DNA from: Bacteroidota bacterium
GTDB taxonomy: Bacteria; Bacteroidota; Bacteroidia; Chitinophagales; Chitinophagaceae
Assembly (NCBI GenBank): GCA_023392575.1
Contig: JAEVYV010000206.1
Coordinates: 1 to 9,139, forward strand
DNA: 9,139 nucleotides
Reading direction: 5' to 3'
Shown here: piece by piece, positions 6,552-9,139 of the stretch
How positions within the stretch are numbered: the first letter of the stretch is position 1
Layout of the letters: each line of letters starts with the position of its first letter
Notes under the pieces: generated by a model
Told to the model about the DNA's origin: nothing
Database searches by the model: none
The model's input: only the letters and a program-made list of their open reading frames with translations
Translations under genes and position numbers: made by a program

Positions 6552-6689
6552 AAATTGCTGTTTAGTGTATGGCAATGCCTATAAAATCTATGCCGCAGTC
6601 AGGGAAATTTCATGTTGGCAATCCCGTGTATGGAGTAACATCAGCTATTTATATGGGCAGATGCCCGAACTTTGCCGCAAACGAAAAAA
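6552..6689. promoter_or_regulatory. Divergent promoter region between the ferritin-like and CBS genes
   Basis: This 138-base spacer must carry the promoters of both divergent genes. Toward the plus strand GAACTTTG at 6667-6674 matches the Bacteroidota -7 pattern TAnnTTTG at all but its first base, but no -33 TTTG is seen at the right distance. GGGCA-GA-TGCCC at 6655-6666 is a short interrupted palindrome that could bind a dimeric regulator. Neither element is strong. Confidence 0.35.
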
Positions 6690-7148
6690 ATGCTTACTGT
6701 AAAACACATTCTGGAAAGCAAGGCAAAACCCTTTAATTCTGTTTCGCCCCATACCCTGGTTATTGATGCGCTCAACTTGTTGAACTCCATAAACCTGAGC
6801 TATTTGGTTGTAATGGAAGGCGAGGACTACAAGGGCATTTTTAGCGAACGGGATTACAGCCGCAATGTGATTTTGAAAGGAAGGGCAAGTAATTCTACAA
6901 AAGTAGAGGAAGTAATGACCACAGACCTGCCGGTTGTTTCCCTGGCCAATACCGTGGAAGACTGCATGCACCTGATGAATAGCCATAAAACCAGGTACCT
7001 GCTGGCCTACGATGAAAACGAATCGTTTGCAGGCATCATTACCATTCACGACCTGCTGCGCCAGGTGATCAACAACCGGGAAGCGGTTTTTAATTCTACT
7101 GTTGCGCACGAGTTGCTGGACAACGATGAAAGCGGAAAAATTTACTAA
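6690..7148 (+). CDS. CBS domain pair protein
   Basis: The 152-residue product begins at ATG 6690 (MLTVKHILESK); the frame reaches back to a TTG at 6672, which is less likely. Two CBS repeats are visible. The first, about residues 7-62, ends in YKGIFSERDYSRNVILKG, and the second, about 74-127, ends in FAGIITIHDLLRQVI; between them is the VEEVMTTDLPVVSL linker. The G-I-F/I-x-E/I-R/H-D pattern is the classic end of each CBS motif and carries the Asp that usually contacts ribose of bound nucleotide. A stand-alone pair like this commonly forms a disc that senses AMP, ATP or a related adenosyl ligand, but the ligand and target here are unknown. It is divergent from the DUF892 gene, which may share its control. 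Conserved short stand-alone CBS proteins of this form are common in Bacteroidota. Confidence 0.92.
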   Translation: MLTVKHILESKAKPFNSVSPHTLVIDALNLLNSINLSYLVVMEGEDYKGIFSERDYSRNVILKGRASNSTKVEEVMTTDLPVVSLANTVEDCMHLMNSHKTRYLLAYDENESFAGIITIHDLLRQVINNREAVFNSTVAHELLDNDESGKIY

Positions 7149-7287
7149 ACCGGTGGTCCTGGGCCGATTCTCTTCTTAATTTAGTAGGCCGTTTGGTTGC
7201 CCTGCCTCACCCCTTGCACAGCAACTGTTTGCCCTCCGCCTTATCAGAACTTCCGCCCCTCATTTCTTCATTTTTAAAACAAGTAGT

Positions 7288-7842
7288 ATGAGAAGGATTT
7301 TCCTTGTGTTGATGGCTGCGGGCCTCTTTGTCTCCTGCAAGGATAAAAAAGAAGAGTCTGCCGGCAACAATGCGCTGGTAAAAGACACTACCGCCACCGC
7401 GCCTCCCGATTACGAATTTGCAGACGCCAAATACACCGCCTGGGGCAAACAGCGGCTGGAACAGTTTCAAAACGGCGAGATGGACCGCTGGGCCGAACAG
7501 TTTGCCGCCGATGCAGTCTACATTTGGTCGGCCGGCGACAGCCTGGCCGGCAAAAAAGCCATCCTGGATTACTGGAGGAACAGAAGACAAGACGTCATTC
7601 AAAACATCCGGTTCTCAAACGACATTTGGCTTCCCATAAAAATCAACAAACCACAAAAAGGCCCCGACCTGCCAGGAGTCTGGCTTTTGAGCTGGTACCA
7701 AGTGGACGTCACGTACAAAACCGGCCAGGCCCTTACCTTTTGGGTACACACCGATTTTCACTACAACAGCAAAGACCAGATAGACAGAGCGGTTCAGTAT
7801 ATTGACCGGGCCCCCATTAACGCCGCTGCCGGTACAAAATGA
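7288..7842 (+). CDS. Lipoprotein with NTF2-like (SnoaL/DUF4440-type) domain
   Basis: The 184-residue product starts with a lipoprotein signal (MRRIFLVLMAAGLFVSC) whose lipobox is FVSC and lipidated residue Cys17. A charged linker and a Thr/Pro patch (residues 18-40) lead to a domain whose motif FQNGEMDRWAEQFAADAVYI, followed by WSAGDSLAGKKAILDYWRNRR, is the helix-strand-helix opening of the NTF2-like/SnoaL fold. A later beta segment includes GVWLLSWYQVDVTYK and FWVHTDFHYNSKDQI, the usual last strands that form the cone-shaped cavity. No catalytic residues can be assigned, as such domains range from binding proteins to isomerases. The protein is likely anchored in a membrane facing the periplasm or surface. 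It has its own terminator and appears to be a single-gene unit. The fold call is moderately secure; the function is unknown. Confidence 0.85.
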   Translation: MRRIFLVLMAAGLFVSCKDKKEESAGNNALVKDTTATAPPDYEFADAKYTAWGKQRLEQFQNGEMDRWAEQFAADAVYIWSAGDSLAGKKAILDYWRNRRQDVIQNIRFSNDIWLPIKINKPQKGPDLPGVWLLSWYQVDVTYKTGQALTFWVHTDFHYNSKDQIDRAVQYIDRAPINAAAGTK

Positions 7843-7846
7843 GCCG

Positions 7847-7891
7847 ATCCTAAAGCCGGCTTACCAGCTTTAGGATTTTATAGATATTTTT
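7847..7891 (+). terminator. Intrinsic terminator of the NTF2-like lipoprotein gene
   Basis: ATCCTAAAGC (7847-7856) and GCTTTAGGAT (7867-7876) form a perfect 10-bp stem around a 10-base loop, followed on the plus strand by TTTATAGATATTTTT. It begins four bases after the stop. The T-rich tail runs into the ATG at 7892, which is one reason to prefer the later start of the aminotransferase gene. Confidence 0.8.
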
Positions 7892-7909
7892 ATGCCTCAA
7901 CCGTTAGCT

Positions 7910-8752
7910 ATGAAAAAATGGGCTTTTATTAATGACGATTTTGTTTTGGAGGAAAACGCCTCTATTCATTACCGTGATCTTTCCGTTCAAAGAGGTTATG
8001 GCGTATTTGACTTTTTAAAGGCCGTGAACCGCACGCCGCTTTTTTTGGAGGACCATTTGAACCGTTTTTTCTATTCGGCCCAGCAAATGCATTTGCCTGT
8101 GGCACAGACAAAGAAAGAACTGCAGGACATTGTGGTCGAGCTCCTGGCAAAGAACGGCGCTGCGGACTGCGGCATCCGCCTGACGCTTACCGGCGGTTAT
8201 TCGGCTGATGGCTACCAACTGGCCCGGCCCAATTTGATCATCTCGCAGCATGCGTTTCAATTGCCCTCCGAAGAACAGTTTTTCAAAGGCATACACCTGA
8301 TGAGTCATGAGCACCAACGCCAACTGCCCCAGGTAAAGTCCCTCGACTATTTAATGGCCATCTGGCTGCAGCCTTTACTGAGGCAGCGGCAGGCCGATGA
8401 TATTTTGTACCACCACAACGGCCTGGTCACCGAATGCCCAAGGGCTAATTTTTTTGCAGTAACCAAAGACGACCGCATCGTCACGCCCAGACACAATATT
8501 TTAAAAGGCATTACCCGGCACCGGATTCTGGAACTAGCCCAAAACCGATTTGAAATAGAAGAAAGAGACCTTACCCTGCAGGAAGTAATGCAGGCCCGCG
8601 AGGCTTTTATCACCAGCACCACCAAAAATGTGCTGCCGGTGCTGTCCATTGACGGAACCGCCATTGGCCAAAACACCCCGGGCACGCTTACCAGGCAACT
8701 GGCCGCTTTGCTCCAGTCCCGTCTGCAATCCCATGCCCCACAACACCAATAA
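7910..8752 (+). CDS. Aminotransferase class IV (PLP-dependent; D-amino-acid or branched-chain aminotransferase-like)
   Basis: The 280-residue product fits PLP fold type IV enzymes. Early motifs are SIHYRDLSVQRGYGVFDFLK and an FLEDHLNRFFYSAQQ helix with R52 in the phosphate/substrate region. K143 in LPQVKSLDYL is the expected Schiff-base lysine. E175 in VTECPRANFFAV is the conserved Glu that contacts the PLP pyridine nitrogen, and ILKGITRHRILELA and AFITSTTKNVLPV (the T-T/S phosphate-binding loop) follow. Branched-chain aminotransferase, D-alanine aminotransferase and aminodeoxychorismate lyase share this fold; the length of about 280 is most like the latter two, and the sequence does not decide. 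The start at 7910 (MKKWAFINDDFVLEE) is preferred over the in-frame ATG at 7892 because that one lies against the preceding terminator. It is not in an evident biosynthetic operon. Confidence 0.92.
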   Translation: MKKWAFINDDFVLEENASIHYRDLSVQRGYGVFDFLKAVNRTPLFLEDHLNRFFYSAQQMHLPVAQTKKELQDIVVELLAKNGAADCGIRLTLTGGYSADGYQLARPNLIISQHAFQLPSEEQFFKGIHLMSHEHQRQLPQVKSLDYLMAIWLQPLLRQRQADDILYHHNGLVTECPRANFFAVTKDDRIVTPRHNILKGITRHRILELAQNRFEIEERDLTLQEVMQAREAFITSTTKNVLPVLSIDGTAIGQNTPGTLTRQLAALLQSRLQSHAPQHQ

Positions 8753-8771
8753 ACATTAAAAAAAATACACT

Positions 8772-8797
8772 TTTGTCTAGCTAAGTTTTGTAATTTG
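8772..8797 (+). promoter_or_regulatory. Possible promoter for the exported protein at the right edge
   Basis: TTTG at 8772-8775 and TAATTTG at 8791-8797 resemble the Bacteroidota -33 and -7 boxes, but the spacing of 15 bases is short and the -7 box lacks one spacer base. It would give a leader of roughly 75 bases that is A/T-rich just before the ATG. Weak pattern call. Confidence 0.25.
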
Positions 8798-8876
8798 CCG
8801 CTCTATCCTATTTACCAAACCTGCTTAATCCACTTCTGGTGAACCCTTTATAAATTTTTATTCAAACACAAACCAT

Positions 8877-9139
8877 ATGCAACATCTAAAAATGCTGATT
8901 TGTTGTGCGGGTGCATTATTCGTACTGTCAACAGCCAACGGGCAAGGCCTGTTGAAAAAAATGAAACAAAAAGCCGAACAGGCCGCCGACAAGGTTATTG
9001 ACAAAAAAATTGATAACGCAGTTGGGGGGCAAAACAACAACTCCAACAACGATGCCGAAGCCTCCGGTTCTGCTCCCTCCAGCGCCGGCAGCAAAAAAAG
9101 CAAACCCACCAATAAAGGGGGACAGGGGTTAATTTCTAC
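8877..9139 (+). CDS. Exported protein of unknown function, N-terminal part only
   Basis: The frame from ATG 8877 is open to the window edge, giving 87 codons. The first 23 residues (MQHLKMLICCAGALFVLSTA then NGQ) form a signal peptide with a likely cleavage site after ANGQ or nearby. The mature start GLLKKMKQKAEQAADKVIDK is a Lys-rich amphipathic helix, followed by a low-complexity Asn/Ser/Gly/Lys linker (QNNNSNNDAEASGSAPSSAG, then SKKSKPTNKGG). Bacteroidota often carry exported proteins that open in this way, with a GLL-x-K-x-K helix before a linker, but I cannot name the family with confidence. The leader before the ATG is A/T-rich and lacks a Shine-Dalgarno. The body of the protein lies beyond the window. 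Confidence 0.75.
   Translation, partial: MQHLKMLICCAGALFVLSTANGQGLLKKMKQKAEQAADKVIDKKIDNAVGGQNNNSNNDAEASGSAPSSAGSKKSKPTNKGGQGLIS

Noticed and set aside
6645..7109. 154-codon minus-strand frame opposite the CBS gene
   Set aside because: The plus strand carries two CBS repeats with proper motif ends; the opposite frame has no domain character.
7149..7287. Small gene or RNA in the spacer before the NTF2-like lipoprotein
   Set aside because: No hairpin of note, no start with a plausible coding frame, and no convincing promoter pair; TTTG near 7228 has no matching -7 box at the right distance.

Overview
The window reads as a piece of a Bacteroidota chromosome, most likely from the Chitinophagaceae or a close relative. 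This rests on the protein families (a DUF1579 lipoprotein, short lipobox lipoproteins, an Rcp1-like lone receiver, a compact MpaB/DUF2236 protein), on A/T-rich leaders without clear Shine-Dalgarno sequences before most starts, and on moderate GC with many singleton genes. The genus is an inference from protein style and was not tested by any search.

Layout, left to right. Positions 1-173 hold the end of a dienelactone-hydrolase-like gene on the plus strand, followed by about 320 bases with no convincing gene. Two minus-strand genes follow: an MpaB-family (DUF2236) putative haem oxygenase (492-1262) and, upstream of it, a single-domain response regulator (1368-1796). The regulator is divergent from a plus-strand DUF1579 lipoprotein (1929-2570). 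That lipoprotein converges on a large minus-strand penicillin-acylase-family enzyme (2767-4959). The gap between these two is filled almost exactly by a 191-base nested inverted-repeat element (2572-2762). Further right on the minus strand are an OsmC-family protein (5076-5477) and a DUF892/YciF-type ferritin-like protein with a long basic, disordered-looking tail (5661-6551), the latter with its own hairpin terminator. Divergent from it is a two-CBS-domain protein (6690-7148). The plus strand continues with an NTF2-like lipoprotein (7288-7842) and its terminator, a class IV PLP aminotransferase (7910-8752), and the start of an exported protein cut by the window edge (8877-9139).

There is no clear multi-gene operon: most genes have spacers of about 100-200 bases, and two have their own intrinsic terminators. 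OsmC, the DUF892 ferritin-like protein and the CBS protein are all of kinds often tied to stress or redox state, so 5076-7148 may be a loose stress-related cluster; this is inference from family and proximity only. I see no tRNA, rRNA, CRISPR array, transposase or phage gene.

The two items most worth following up are the nested inverted-repeat element at 2572-2762 and the fusion of a ferritin-like domain to a basic Ser/Thr/Arg/Ala-rich tail. I did not find a convincing new multi-gene system here.
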